NCBI GenBank assembly: GCA_042090785.1
Contig: JBELIP010000008.1
Location: forward strand, 1-64,000
Direction: 5' to 3'
DNA: 64,000 nucleotides
Source of the DNA: UBA7434 sp042090785
GTDB taxonomy: Bacteria > Pseudomonadota > Gammaproteobacteria > Pseudomonadales > UBA7434
The notes under the pieces were generated by a model, which was not told the DNA's origin, did not search any database, and saw nothing but the letters and a program-made list of their open reading frames with translations. Both the position numbers and the translations under genes were made by a program. Every line of letters begins with the position of its first letter. Position 1 is the stretch's first letter. This document shows positions 44,508 to 53,496 of the stretch, piece by piece.

Positions 44508-45146
44508 TTAAGATTTAACCGTTTCAGGCTCACGAGCACCGAGTACTTCATCAACTAGACCATACTCTTTAGCTGTTAGCGCATCCATAAAGTTATCACG
44601 CTCAGTATCGGCTTGAATAGTCTCTATTGACTGCCCCGTGTGATCGGCCAGTAAGCGGTTCAATTTCTCACGGATAATTAAAATTTCTTTGGCCTGAATA
44701 TCAATATCTGTAGCCTGACCTTGAGCGCCGCCACTTGGTTGGTGAATCATGACTCGGGAGTTAGGCTGACAAAAACGCTTACCTTTAGCACCACCGGCTA
44801 ATAAAAAAGCACCCATACTGGCCGCTTGACCAAGACACACTGTACTCACGTCTGGCTTAATAAATTGCATGGTATCGTAAATAGCAAGACCAGCTGTCAC
44901 TGCACCACCGGGTGAGTTGATATACAAACTAATATCTTTGTCAGGATTTTCTGATTCTAAAAATAGCAACTGAGCCACAATAAGGTTAGCCATATTGTCT
45001 TCAACAGGCCCAACAACAAAAATAACTCGTTCTTTTAATAACCGTGAATAGATATCAAAAGATCGTTCACCTCTGGCTGTCTGCTCCACCACCATGGGAA
45101 CTAATCCCAGATTTTTAATCGCATCACTACCATTCGTTTCGATCAA
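44508..45146 (-). CDS. clpP: ClpXP protease subunit ClpP
   Basis: A serine protease forming the ClpXP barrel. The catalytic Ser is in GQAASMGAFLLAGG, His in RVMIHQPSGGAQG and Asp in TERDNFM. VPMVVEQTARGERSFDIYSRLLKERVIF near the N-terminus is the standard ClpP start. I place the start at TTG 45146 (MIETNGSDAI, 212 residues) because GGGAG lies eight bases before it. A TTG at 45161 overlaps that site, and the first ATG would cut into the conserved propeptide region. It is preceded by a terminator after tig. Confidence 0.96.
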   Translation of the reverse strand: MIETNGSDAIKNLGLVPMVVEQTARGERSFDIYSRLLKERVIFVVGPVEDNMANLIVAQLLFLESENPDKDISLYINSPGGAVTAGLAIYDTMQFIKPDVSTVCLGQAASMGAFLLAGGAKGKRFCQPNSRVMIHQPSGGAQGQATDIDIQAKEILIIREKLNRLLADHTGQSIETIQADTERDNFMDALTAKEYGLVDEVLGAREPETVKS

Positions 45147-45259
45147 TTTTTGTACTCCCAATAAGGTAATCAGTTAGAGTGTTACCAATTCTACGATATA
45201 GAATATCCATCGCTGTTTTCTGCATTTTTGACCATCCTCAGTTCACAAATAAGATAATC

Positions 45260-45296
45260 AAAAAAGCGACTACACCTTCGCCAAGTGTAGTCGCTT
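45260..45296 (-). terminator. Terminator between tig and clpP
   Basis: AAGCGACTACAC (45264-45275) and GTGTAGTCGCTT (45285-45296) form a perfect 12-bp stem, followed by T6 on the reverse strand. tig and clpP are therefore probably separate transcripts. Confidence 0.9.
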
Positions 45297-45347
45297 AGAT
45301 ACTGCTATGCTAAGCAATTTCTGCAAATAAGCCAAGGATATTCCGGC

Positions 45348-46661
45348 TTAATTTGCTCCTGCTTGAGCGGTCTGTACAACATCGTCATAAGAGCTCGCTT
45401 TTTCTGTGACCTGTGCAACTTCAAGCACTTTCTCAACGACGGTTTTCTCAACCAACATCAACTGTACTTGCTGCATACGAGTATCATCACTCATATAATG
45501 CTTTTTAACTTCTTCAGGCTCATCGTATGACGCGGCAAGGTCTTCGATAAAGGCAATCAGCTGTTCGCGATCAGGCTTCACTTCAAAATGTTCAACCGCT
45601 TGGCTCAAAATAACACCTAATGCCACACGCTTACGCGCTTGTTCTTCAAAAAGAGTATCAGGCAATAGGGACATGTCAAAATTCTCGGCCGCCGCACCAA
45701 ACTGAGTCAACGACTGTTGACGCAAAGTATTAACTTCGTCGGCAACCATCGCAGCAGGTAAATCCACTTTATTGTTTTCAAATAAAGCATCCATAACTTG
45801 CTGCTTGGTGTGACGTTCAATCGCATCAGCCAATTGACTCGTCATATTTTCTCTAACTTTCACTTTAAAGTCTTCAAGATCACCATCAACCTCGAATTTC
45901 GCAAAAAACGCTGCATCCATTTCTGGTAGTTTTTTCTCGCTAACAGTATTAACTGTCACTTTAAACTCGACAGCTGCACCTTTAAGATCTTCAGAGTGAT
46001 AATCATCTGGGAAAGTTAGACTTAAAACTCGCTCTTCACCAGCTTTAGCACCTTCTAAGCCCGCTTCAAAACCATCAATCATGCGTTTTGAGCCTAACTC
46101 TAAATCAGTACCCTCAGCGCTTCCACCTTCAAAAGCTTCACCGTCTTTAGTGCCTGCAAAATCAATATTTACCTGATCACCATCCGCAGCAGCACGCTCA
46201 ACGGCTTCCCAAGTTGATTGTTGATCTAATAATTTATCAATCATGTCTTGAATATCATCATCGCTAACATCAGCCGTTAGCTTTTCAACGGAGATTGAAG
46301 AACAATCGGCAAGCTCTACTTCTGGGTAAACTTCGAAAGTAGCAACAAACTCAAAAGCTTGGCCTTCTTCATTTTTTGTAGGCTCTATAGAGGGCTGACC
46401 AACAGGTCGTAATTCTTCTTGCATAACCGCTTTCTGAAAAGTTTGGTTAGCTAATTCGCTAATAACTTCGGCACGAACCGAGTCACCAAAACGCTGCTTA
46501 ACAACCTTGCGTGGCACCTTACCTGGACGGAAACCATCCAAACGAATTTTCTTAGCTGTACTAGCAATACGGTTATTCACTTCAGTATCAATTTGCTCAG
46601 CGGGTATAGCTACGGTGAGTTTACGCTCTAACCCTTCAGTCGCTTCGACGGAAACCTGCAT
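45348..46661 (-). CDS. tig: Trigger factor, ribosome-associated chaperone
   Basis: Binds nascent chains at the ribosome exit. I start at ATG 46661 (MQVSVEATEGLERKL) with GAGG at good spacing; an upstream frame adds six residues. The 437 residues hold the ribosome-binding signature GFRPGKVPRKVV at about 44-55, a PPIase domain at about 150-240 (GDQVNIDFAGTKDGEAFEGG, LSLTFPDDYHSEDLKG) and a helical C-terminal cradle. It is first in the tig-clpP-clpX-lon order. Confidence 0.97.
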   Translation of the reverse strand: MQVSVEATEGLERKLTVAIPAEQIDTEVNNRIASTAKKIRLDGFRPGKVPRKVVKQRFGDSVRAEVISELANQTFQKAVMQEELRPVGQPSIEPTKNEEGQAFEFVATFEVYPEVELADCSSISVEKLTADVSDDDIQDMIDKLLDQQSTWEAVERAAADGDQVNIDFAGTKDGEAFEGGSAEGTDLELGSKRMIDGFEAGLEGAKAGEERVLSLTFPDDYHSEDLKGAAVEFKVTVNTVSEKKLPEMDAAFFAKFEVDGDLEDFKVKVRENMTSQLADAIERHTKQQVMDALFENNKVDLPAAMVADEVNTLRQQSLTQFGAAAENFDMSLLPDTLFEEQARKRVALGVILSQAVEHFEVKPDREQLIAFIEDLAASYDEPEEVKKHYMSDDTRMQQVQLMLVEKTVVEKVLEVAQVTEKASSYDDVVQTAQAGAN

Positions 46662-46814
46662 GGATTTTACCTCTATCATTCATTCTATTCCGGCCACTGA
46701 GATTAATCGTCAGGTGCGCGGGAGTTCTATTTGGCTTTTTGAATTACTTGCTGAGCAACCTTTATTGACGCTTAGGCGCTTATTAATACGCAGGCCAACA
46801 AAGGTTATTTATTA

Positions 46815-46899
46815 TGGTGCGGACGGAGAGACTCGAACTCTCACGGGTTGCCCCACTGGAACCTAAATCCAGCGCGTATACCAATTTCGCCACGTCCGC
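46815..46899 (-). tRNA. tRNA-Leu (TAG)
   Basis: The reverse strand folds as an 85-base tRNA with a long variable arm and encoded CCA. Acceptor GCGGACG pairs with CGTCCGC, the anticodon arm is CTGGA-TTTAGGT-TCCAG with anticodon TAG, and the T arm is GAGAGTTCGAGTCTCTC. It lies upstream of tig. Confidence 0.96.
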
Positions 46900-47230
46900 A
46901 AATTCGGCTTGGTCAAACGAGCCATTTGCTACTTAACTTTTCTTTTTGCCAGACACCTTAACCGCTTAGGCAACTAATTGTTACGCCTGCCAAAAAAGGA
47001 TGCGGATTCTCCCATACTTAGGCCGTATTGATCAACCATTCCAAGGCTAAAAAGCCTAATCTTGGCATGTTTAAGTCGATTTACACTGTTAAATGAATAT
47101 TTAGCGCTGTAAATAGACAAACTCTTGTAAAAAAGGGGGCTTTCGCCCCCGCTTATGACCAAAAATAGCTGCTGTATATAAAACTTGAGTCAGCCCAAAT
47201 TACCTCAATGGAATAGCCTCAAACGGACAA
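46900..47230. other. Intergenic region between tRNA-Leu and fadA
   Basis: It contains the fadA terminator at 47128-47150 and, nearer the tRNA, its promoter region. No gene is seen. Confidence 0.5.
47128..47150 (-). terminator. Terminator of fadBA
   Basis: GGGGGC and GCCCCC pair around TTTC (47135-47150). On the reverse strand six T follow. Confidence 0.9.
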
Positions 47231-48406
47231 CTAGATGCGTTGCAAAATTGTACTAACACCCTGCCCTAAGCCAACACACATGGTTGCCAGCCCAATTTCA
47301 GTATCTTTGTTTTCCATTACATTTAATAAGGTCGTCATAATTCTTGCACCCGAACAACCTAATGGATGGCCCAAGGCAATAGCACCGCCATAAAGGTTAA
47401 CCTTTTGGTCAAGATCATCCATTAAACCTAAACCGTTTAATACCGGAATGGACTGCGCAGCAAAGGCTTCATTGAGCTCAACCGTTTGAATGTCGGCAAT
47501 CGATAAACCTGCTCGCTCCATTGCTTGCTGCGATGATGGCACAGGACCATAACCCATAATAGAGGGATCACAACCCGACACGCCCATTGAAATAACTTTT
47601 GCCTTAGGTGTTAAGCCAAGCGCTTTTGCTTTACCCGCACTCATAATAATCATTGCCGCTGCACCATCAGTAATCTGCGAGGAGGTACCCGCTGTTACTG
47701 TACCGCCTTTTGGCATAAACGCAGGTCGCAATTGGCCTAAAGTTTCAACGGTCGTTTCAGGTCGAATGGTTTCATCTTTAGTGGCCAGCATTAATGCACC
47801 GTTAGCATCGTGCGCTTCGCGGGCAATGATTTCGCTATCAAAAAGCCCAGTTGAAGAGGCTTCGTGGGCTCGCTGATGCGAACGCACTGCAAACTCATCT
47901 TGCTGCTCGCGGGATATACCATGCATCATCGCCAACGCTTCGGCGGTTAAACCCATCATGCCTGAGCCTTTAGCAATATGCTTACTTAAGCGCGGGTTAG
48001 GATTTAAACCCTTAGTCATTGGCACGTGCCCCATATGCTCGGAGCCACCAATCACAAATACATCACCATAACCCGCAAGCACCGATTGCGCCGCAATATG
48101 CAGCGCTGACATAGACGATGCGCATAGGCGGTTAACCGTTTGTGCAGGAACTGTATGTGGAATTTGAGTCAATAAAGACATCATGCGCGCCAAGTTAAAC
48201 GACTGTTCTTCGGTTTGGTTTACACAACCCCAAACCACATCATTAATATCTGCAGGATCAAGACCCTCGTTACGCGCTAGTAAGCTCGATACCAGATCGG
48301 CGGCAAGATCATCCGATCGCACATTACGGTACATACCATTTCTAGAGCGCCCCATTGGTGTTCGAGCACAATCAATAATCACTGGTGTGTTATCTGCTAA
48401 TTTCAT
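47231..48406 (-). CDS. fadA: 3-ketoacyl-CoA thiolase FadA
   Basis: The last step of beta-oxidation, beta subunit of the FadBA complex. I start at ATG 48406 (MKLADNTPVIIDCARTPMG), with GGAG upstream; a longer frame adds 15 non-conserved residues. 391 residues. The acyl-carrying Cys is in VNRLCASSMSALHIAA, and the C-terminal catalytic pair is in GGAIALGHPLGCSGARI and ATMCVGLGQGVS. Follows fadB by 108 bp. Confidence 0.97.
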   Translation of the reverse strand: MKLADNTPVIIDCARTPMGRSRNGMYRNVRSDDLAADLVSSLLARNEGLDPADINDVVWGCVNQTEEQSFNLARMMSLLTQIPHTVPAQTVNRLCASSMSALHIAAQSVLAGYGDVFVIGGSEHMGHVPMTKGLNPNPRLSKHIAKGSGMMGLTAEALAMMHGISREQQDEFAVRSHQRAHEASSTGLFDSEIIAREAHDANGALMLATKDETIRPETTVETLGQLRPAFMPKGGTVTAGTSSQITDGAAAMIIMSAGKAKALGLTPKAKVISMGVSGCDPSIMGYGPVPSSQQAMERAGLSIADIQTVELNEAFAAQSIPVLNGLGLMDDLDQKVNLYGGAIALGHPLGCSGARIMTTLLNVMENKDTEIGLATMCVGLGQGVSTILQRI

Positions 48407-48514
48407 TTTTGCTTCTCCAATCATCGCCCTTCGCTTTTCACGGCTGGGCAATTTAATTTATTTCGTTAAGTTGGGCTAATTTCCATTATTAAATAGCGAT
48501 GATTTAACTCGCTA

Positions 48515-50653
48515 TTAATAAAAAGTTCGCCCTTCTTTTGCCATAGTTTCTAGACTATCGAGCAACGCATACTCTGGCCCAAGATCACTAAACTGTTTAG
48601 CTTTATCACAAAACGCTTGAATGCCTACGGTGTCTAGGTAGCGGAAAATGCCACCTCTAAACGGTGGAAAGCCAACACCCATAATAACGGCCATGTCAGC
48701 CTCTGCTGGCGTCGCCACAATACCTTCGTCTAAACAGCGCACCATCTCTAAGGCCATAGGAATCATTAGGCGATCAATAATGATTTCATCTTCCATTGTC
48801 ACACTTGAATCAACATGCCCTTCAAGCAAAGCAGCCACACTCTCATCGGCCACTTTCTGAATACGACCTTTTTTATCTGGTGCATATTGATAAAAACCCG
48901 AGCTGTTTTTCTGGCCTAAGCGACCGGCATCAAATAGGACTTCTGCAGCACTTTTAAAACTGGGCTGCATGCGATCAGGAAAAGCGCCTGCCATTACCTG
49001 CGCAGCATGCTTGCAAGTATCTAAGCCAACCACATCCTGTAAATACGCAGGGCCCATTGGCCAACCCCAACGCTCCATGACTTTATCTATGTGAGTAAAA
49101 GCAACGCCCTCTTTCATTAAGCGGTTGGCACTTCCCAAATAAGGGAATAAAACGCGATTCACTAAAAAGCCTGCACAGTCGTTAACAAGCACTGGCGTTT
49201 TACCTAGCGATACGGCATAGCTCATTGCCTTCGCAACGGCTGCATCGCTACTTTTTTCACCTCGAATAACCTCTACTAAAGGCATTTTATGAACGGGATT
49301 AAAAAAGTGCATGCCACAAAAGTTTTCAGGGCGCTTTAAGGCTTCGGCTAATTCACTAATTTGAATCGTCGAGGTGTTTGAACACAAAATAGCATCGTCA
49401 GCCATAAGCGCTTCACACTCGGCAAGCACTATCTTTTTAACCTTGGCGTTTTCTACAACGGCCTCAACAACCACTTCGGCATTTTCAATACCCGAGTAAT
49501 CTAACGTTGGGCGGATTTTATTAAGCGCTGCAGCCATCTCACTCGCAGACATTTTACCGCGGCCGACTAACTTACCAAACAATGTACCAGCTTCAGCCAT
49601 ACCTGCATCTAAGCCTTGCTGGGCAATATCTTTCATTAATATTGGCACGCCTTTAGAGGCCGACTGATAGGCAATACCACCACCCATAATGCCTGCACCT
49701 AACACAGCGGTTTGCTTCACGTTACCAACGCTGGCAGCCAGTGTTTTTGCTTTTTTGGAGACTGCCTGCTCATTCAAGAATAAACCGACGAGACTACTTG
49801 CCACATCGGTAAACGCTAAATCAACAAAATGCTCAATTTCAACTTTTATTGCTTCGTCACGATTCATAATGACGTTTTTCTCAATGGCTTTTAAGCCTGA
49901 CATTGGCGCTGGGTAATTACGACCCGCTTGGGCAGCAATAAAACCACCGGCACTGACAAACGCCATTAATCGCTCCATATCATTAAGTAATATGGGCACT
50001 TTCTTTTCTTCACGGCGCTTATTGAAATCAAGATCTCCAGCTATGGCTGATGCCAGCATATCAAGTGCAACCGAGCGCACTTGATCTAACGGTACCACTG
50101 TATCGACAGCGCCAAGGGCAAGCGCTTCTGGCGCTTTAACGTGTTTACCACTACAGATCCATTCAACCGCGTTATCACAACCCATGAGTCGCGGTGCACG
50201 AACTGTACCACCGTAACCAGGTATAAGGCCCAACTTCACTTCTGGAAAACCTACCGCCGCCACATCAGCACAAACGCGATATTCAGCAGTTAGGGCCAAC
50301 TCAAAACCACCACCTAAAGCAAAGCCATTAATGGCTACAACCTTAGGAAAAGGCAAATCTTCTAAACCATTAAATATGGCATGAACATCTAACATCGATT
50401 CGGCAATGGATTCTTTAGTGCCATTAAATAAGTCGGTGAACTCAGTAATGTCAGCACCAACAATAAAGGCATTTTTGCCACTACTTATTAAAAGACCTGT
50501 CACCGATTTATCCGCCGATAACAGATCAACAACCTGTTTAATTTCAAGCACTGTTGCTATATCGAGCTTATTGACACTGCCGGCTGCATCAAAGCACAGC
50601 TCAGCAATACCGTTATCTATTTTTTTAAGAGAAAGATTTTTACCTTCGAACAT
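48515..50653 (-). CDS. fadB: Fatty-acid oxidation complex alpha subunit FadB
   Basis: Multifunctional enoyl-CoA hydratase, 3-hydroxyacyl-CoA dehydrogenase and isomerase. I start at ATG 50653 (MFEGKNLSLKKIDNG), with GGAG nine bases upstream; the TTG at 50668 overlaps that site. 712 residues: hydratase domain with GFALGGGFELAL and FPEVKLGLIPGYGGTVRAPRL (the catalytic Glu pair), then the Rossmann start AVLGAGIMGGGIAYQSASKGVP and HFFNPVHKMPLVEVIRG of the dehydrogenase. First gene of fadBA. Confidence 0.98.
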   Translation of the reverse strand: MFEGKNLSLKKIDNGIAELCFDAAGSVNKLDIATVLEIKQVVDLLSADKSVTGLLISSGKNAFIVGADITEFTDLFNGTKESIAESMLDVHAIFNGLEDLPFPKVVAINGFALGGGFELALTAEYRVCADVAAVGFPEVKLGLIPGYGGTVRAPRLMGCDNAVEWICSGKHVKAPEALALGAVDTVVPLDQVRSVALDMLASAIAGDLDFNKRREEKKVPILLNDMERLMAFVSAGGFIAAQAGRNYPAPMSGLKAIEKNVIMNRDEAIKVEIEHFVDLAFTDVASSLVGLFLNEQAVSKKAKTLAASVGNVKQTAVLGAGIMGGGIAYQSASKGVPILMKDIAQQGLDAGMAEAGTLFGKLVGRGKMSASEMAAALNKIRPTLDYSGIENAEVVVEAVVENAKVKKIVLAECEALMADDAILCSNTSTIQISELAEALKRPENFCGMHFFNPVHKMPLVEVIRGEKSSDAAVAKAMSYAVSLGKTPVLVNDCAGFLVNRVLFPYLGSANRLMKEGVAFTHIDKVMERWGWPMGPAYLQDVVGLDTCKHAAQVMAGAFPDRMQPSFKSAAEVLFDAGRLGQKNSSGFYQYAPDKKGRIQKVADESVAALLEGHVDSSVTMEDEIIIDRLMIPMALEMVRCLDEGIVATPAEADMAVIMGVGFPPFRGGIFRYLDTVGIQAFCDKAKQFSDLGPEYALLDSLETMAKEGRTFY

Positions 50654-50750
50654 TGTTGCTGTCTCCAAACTTACTAATGGTTAGCGTTAGTTTTTATCTT
50701 TAAAATAATAATGATCAATTGATACAAATCACACTTTACAACCTTCAAAC

Positions 50751-51881
50751 CTAGCCAGTAAGACAGGCTGGGTCAAAACGATACTGCTCTTCTAACCAGC
50801 CGACAATTTCTGCTGCATACACTGAAGAGTAACAACTGTATTTTTTTATCAATAGCGTTTTTTCACTCGTCGAAATGTTATCTAGGCCTTGAACTTGAAA
50901 CCGCTCTATATCGGCTAATACATCGGCGGCTAGATCATCACCCATTTGCTGTTGAGCAAATTGCTGCCAATAAGTATTAACTTTTTTCTTAATCGCACCC
51001 TCAAATGCACCCTGACCATCAAGGCTAACACTCTGCGAGGCCGTTTGCGCATATTGAAAAGCCAATGTCGCCAAAGGTAACTGCGATAAATAGGCCTGAT
51101 TCATCGGGTTAGCAAAATGGCCTGCTGTTAACTGCGACAGAAATACTGGCGAATCAAACGCTTTTAAATGCAAGTGACGGCTCAACTTTTGGCCGTCATT
51201 CACGGGGTAATTATCCCACAGTACCGGTGGTCGCTGTAACTGCTCAGTGATTAACTCTAAGTTATCTTTACTATAAGTCGCACTACAAACTTGCTCACCA
51301 GTCCAAAAAAAATCAATATCAGCATCTAAGCCATTACCCAGTGTCTGCCAATAATCAGAAGGCCGCGGGCCAAATAGCTTTTCTAATATCGGGTCCGTCG
51401 TATAATACGATGGACAAACAATAATATGCTTTGCCTTAGCTTTTAACCGAATCCTGTCACATAACGCCAACTGCAAAGAAGCCATTTGCTCACCGCTTGA
51501 AGGCACATCATCAAACAATATACACAGTAGATCCGTAGATATATCAGCTATTTGATCAAGCTTATTATCAAGCTGAGCTAAAGCATTTTGTGCCGACTTA
51601 GCATCCATACCACTATCGCTCGCATCACATAAACCAACAGGCGAAATACCCAAGCCAAAAACCATACCCTGCCGTTGAAAATCACGCGCGCATTGTTTTA
51701 AGGCATCCATCTCGGTATTTGTCCAAGGCTCAGCCCAACGAGCTCTTAGCTTGGCATCCGACTTCGGTGCATAGATGTAGGCGTTTAAACCGACACTCGT
51801 CATAAATTGGGGATAATCTCGCCGCGCAGCCCACGACCAAGATGTTCCATAAAAACCTTCTATGATGCCAAGGTAACGCAA
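50751..51881 (-). CDS. GH84-type beta-N-acetylglucosaminidase, no signal peptide
   Basis: The 376 residues match the catalytic barrel of GH84 (O-GlcNAcase/hyaluronidase) enzymes. It begins at the barrel itself: LGIIEGFYGTSWSW, GLNAYIYAPKSDAKLRARWAEPW, FGLGISPVG, and the catalytic Asp-Asp pair in LLCILFDDVPSSGEQMA. FFWTGEQVCSATYS and LWDNYPVND complete the substrate pocket. GH84 uses substrate-assisted cleavage of N-acetylglucosamine. Most bacterial members are secreted and multidomain; this one has neither signal peptide nor extra domains, so it probably works in the cytoplasm. The start is TTG 51881 with GAGAAG upstream. Confidence 0.88.
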   Translation of the reverse strand: MRYLGIIEGFYGTSWSWAARRDYPQFMTSVGLNAYIYAPKSDAKLRARWAEPWTNTEMDALKQCARDFQRQGMVFGLGISPVGLCDASDSGMDAKSAQNALAQLDNKLDQIADISTDLLCILFDDVPSSGEQMASLQLALCDRIRLKAKAKHIIVCPSYYTTDPILEKLFGPRPSDYWQTLGNGLDADIDFFWTGEQVCSATYSKDNLELITEQLQRPPVLWDNYPVNDGQKLSRHLHLKAFDSPVFLSQLTAGHFANPMNQAYLSQLPLATLAFQYAQTASQSVSLDGQGAFEGAIKKKVNTYWQQFAQQQMGDDLAADVLADIERFQVQGLDNISTSEKTLLIKKYSCYSSVYAAEIVGWLEEQYRFDPACLTG

Positions 51882-52037
51882 GATACTTCTCTTTCGTAAT
51901 GAATAAGGCCAAGGATAATAGCACTGTGCTCTGCTAGCAGGACATTATGCCTAAGGATTTGGATAAAAATAGTTATAACTCTTTAATCTACAGATTGTGA
52001 TCGGCTGCACACAAACCATTTGATCACTTATTGGACA

Positions 52038-52166
52038 ATATAGGAGTTTAGTCTTTAATTAATTTTATAGGTGACTGTTTCCCCGCAGGAGCCTTGAGGT
52101 GAAGACCTCAGTTGTTACACTCCTATATGTATCTTATAACCCTAACTTGTAGTTAGGGTTTTTTTT
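52038..52166 (+). ncRNA. Candidate structured small RNA
   Basis: The forward strand has three nested or sequential stems in 129 bases without a protein frame: ATATAGGAGT (52038-52047) pairing exactly with ACTCCTATAT (52119-52128), an inner TGAGGT-GAAG-ACCTCA hairpin (52095-52110), and a textbook terminator at the end. The closing stem plus forward terminator has no other gene to serve, because genes on both sides read leftward. Family unknown; it does not look like 6S, SRP, tmRNA or RsmY. A clear promoter was not seen. Confidence 0.4.
52138..52166 (+). terminator. Forward-strand terminator with no protein gene upstream
   Basis: AACCCTAACT (52138-52147) pairs exactly with AGTTAGGGTT (52151-52160), with eight T through 52166. 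On the reverse strand it lacks a T-run, so it serves the forward strand. Confidence 0.88.
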
Positions 52167-52206
52167 ATCCCTTTTTTATGCTCTTTTATACCTGGTCGGC
52201 GTGCCA

Positions 52207-52977
52207 TTAAGAGCGGAAAAATAATCGATTGAAATTATTGCTTGTTGCTTCTGCCAGCTCAGCCAGTGATAGGCCTCGAAGCTCGGCAATATATTGCGCT
52301 ACATCTCTCACATAAGCCGGCTGATTAGATTTACCACGGTGTGGCACTGGCGCTAAATAGGGCGAGTCGGTTTCTACCATTAAGCGATCCAATGGAATTT
52401 TTTTTACCACTTCACGCAATTCACTGGCATTCTTAAATGTCACGATACCCGATATGGAGATATAAAAGCCGGCATCAATGGCTTGTTTAGCCATAGGCCA
52501 AGTATCAGTAAAACAATGCAACACACCCGCAGCAGAACTCGCATGCTGCGCAATCGACGCCAAGGTATCATCACGCGCTTCACGCGAATGAATAATCACC
52601 GGTTTATTGACTTCGGCAGCTATTTTAAGGTGAGTAATAAAATGCTCTCGTTGAGATGCCGCACTTTCTTTGGCATAAAAATAATCTAAGCCCGTTTCAC
52701 CTACGGCAATAATGCGATCATCTAAAGCCCATTGCTTTAAGGCATCGGCATCTAAACCTTGGCGCATATCCTCTAACGGGTGAAAACCTGCAGAAGCATA
52801 AACATCATCATATTGATCAACAATAGCCATCATGGCTGGTAAGGTTTCAAGTGAAATACCAACACACAAAAATTGACTAACGCCTTGGCTGCGAGCTTGC
52901 TGTAAGGCTTTGTCGACACTACCGCCACACTGCGATAAATCGAGCCTATCTAAATGACAATGAGAATCTACAATCAT
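52207..52977 (-). CDS. TatD family metal-dependent hydrolase
   Basis: A TIM-barrel nuclease/hydrolase of the TatD/YcfH group. 256 residues: metal-binding VDSHCHLDRL at the N-terminus, YASAGFHPLE, the Glu in AVGETGLDYFY, PVIIHSREARDDTL, VLHCFTDTW, and METDSPYLAPVPHRGKSNQPAYV near the end. As in Pseudomonas it closes the tmk-holB-pilZ run. Confidence 0.95.
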   Translation of the reverse strand: MIVDSHCHLDRLDLSQCGGSVDKALQQARSQGVSQFLCVGISLETLPAMMAIVDQYDDVYASAGFHPLEDMRQGLDADALKQWALDDRIIAVGETGLDYFYAKESAASQREHFITHLKIAAEVNKPVIIHSREARDDTLASIAQHASSAAGVLHCFTDTWPMAKQAIDAGFYISISGIVTFKNASELREVVKKIPLDRLMVETDSPYLAPVPHRGKSNQPAYVRDVAQYIAELRGLSLAELAEATSNNFNRLFFRS

Positions 52978-53026
52978 GAATTTACAATTAACGTTAAGAA
53001 GAGAAAAAAGGCGTTTAAATCAATGC

Positions 53027-53383
53027 TTACATGGTATGCGTCGGCCTATCAGAACCTACAATACCCGCAAGATAGTTTTCTATTTTTTTTGTTGCAGTGT
53101 CATCTTGCGAACTAAACTGTACGCCAATTCCTGCCGCCCGATTACCCTGAGCATGCTTGGGTGTAATCCAAATAACCTTACCCGCTACGGGAATTTTTTC
53201 AGGCTCATCCATTAAACTCAGCAACATGAATACCTCGTCGCCAATAGTGTATTGTTTATTGGTCGGAATAAATAAACCGCCGTTTTCAACAAATGGCATA
53301 AACGCCGCATATAGCACCGCTTTATCCTTAATGGTTAAAGATAATATTCCACTTTTTGCACCGGTTTTTAATGCATCGCTCAT
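53027..53383 (-). CDS. pilZ: Type IV pilus PilZ protein
   Basis: The founding type of PilZ protein, needed for pilus assembly in Pseudomonas. About 118 residues, very close in layout to that protein: ILSLTIKDKAVLYAAFMPF, GGLFIPTNKQY, GDEVFMLLSLMDEPEKIPVAGKV, WITPK, GNRAAGIGVQF and the end SDRPTHTM. The classic c-di-GMP RxxxR motif is absent, as in PilZ itself, so it probably does not bind c-di-GMP. I prefer ATG 53383, with GGATAGAG upstream, over ATG 53395. Confidence 0.95.
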   Translation of the reverse strand: MSDALKTGAKSGILSLTIKDKAVLYAAFMPFVENGGLFIPTNKQYTIGDEVFMLLSLMDEPEKIPVAGKVIWITPKHAQGNRAAGIGVQFSSQDDTATKKIENYLAGIVGSDRPTHTM

Positions 53384-53496
53384 GACTCTATCCATATAAA
53401 TGCGTGGTTCAAAACAAGATACTTAACAAAAGCTGTTTTTTTAACCCGCTGTAAAATTGATTTAATCTTTATAAAGCTTAGCGTTATCACCTTAGT

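Noticed and set aside
53027..53383. c-di-GMP receptor function for PilZ
   Set aside because: The RxxxR motif and the following D/NxSxxG are not present, as in the original PilZ protein.
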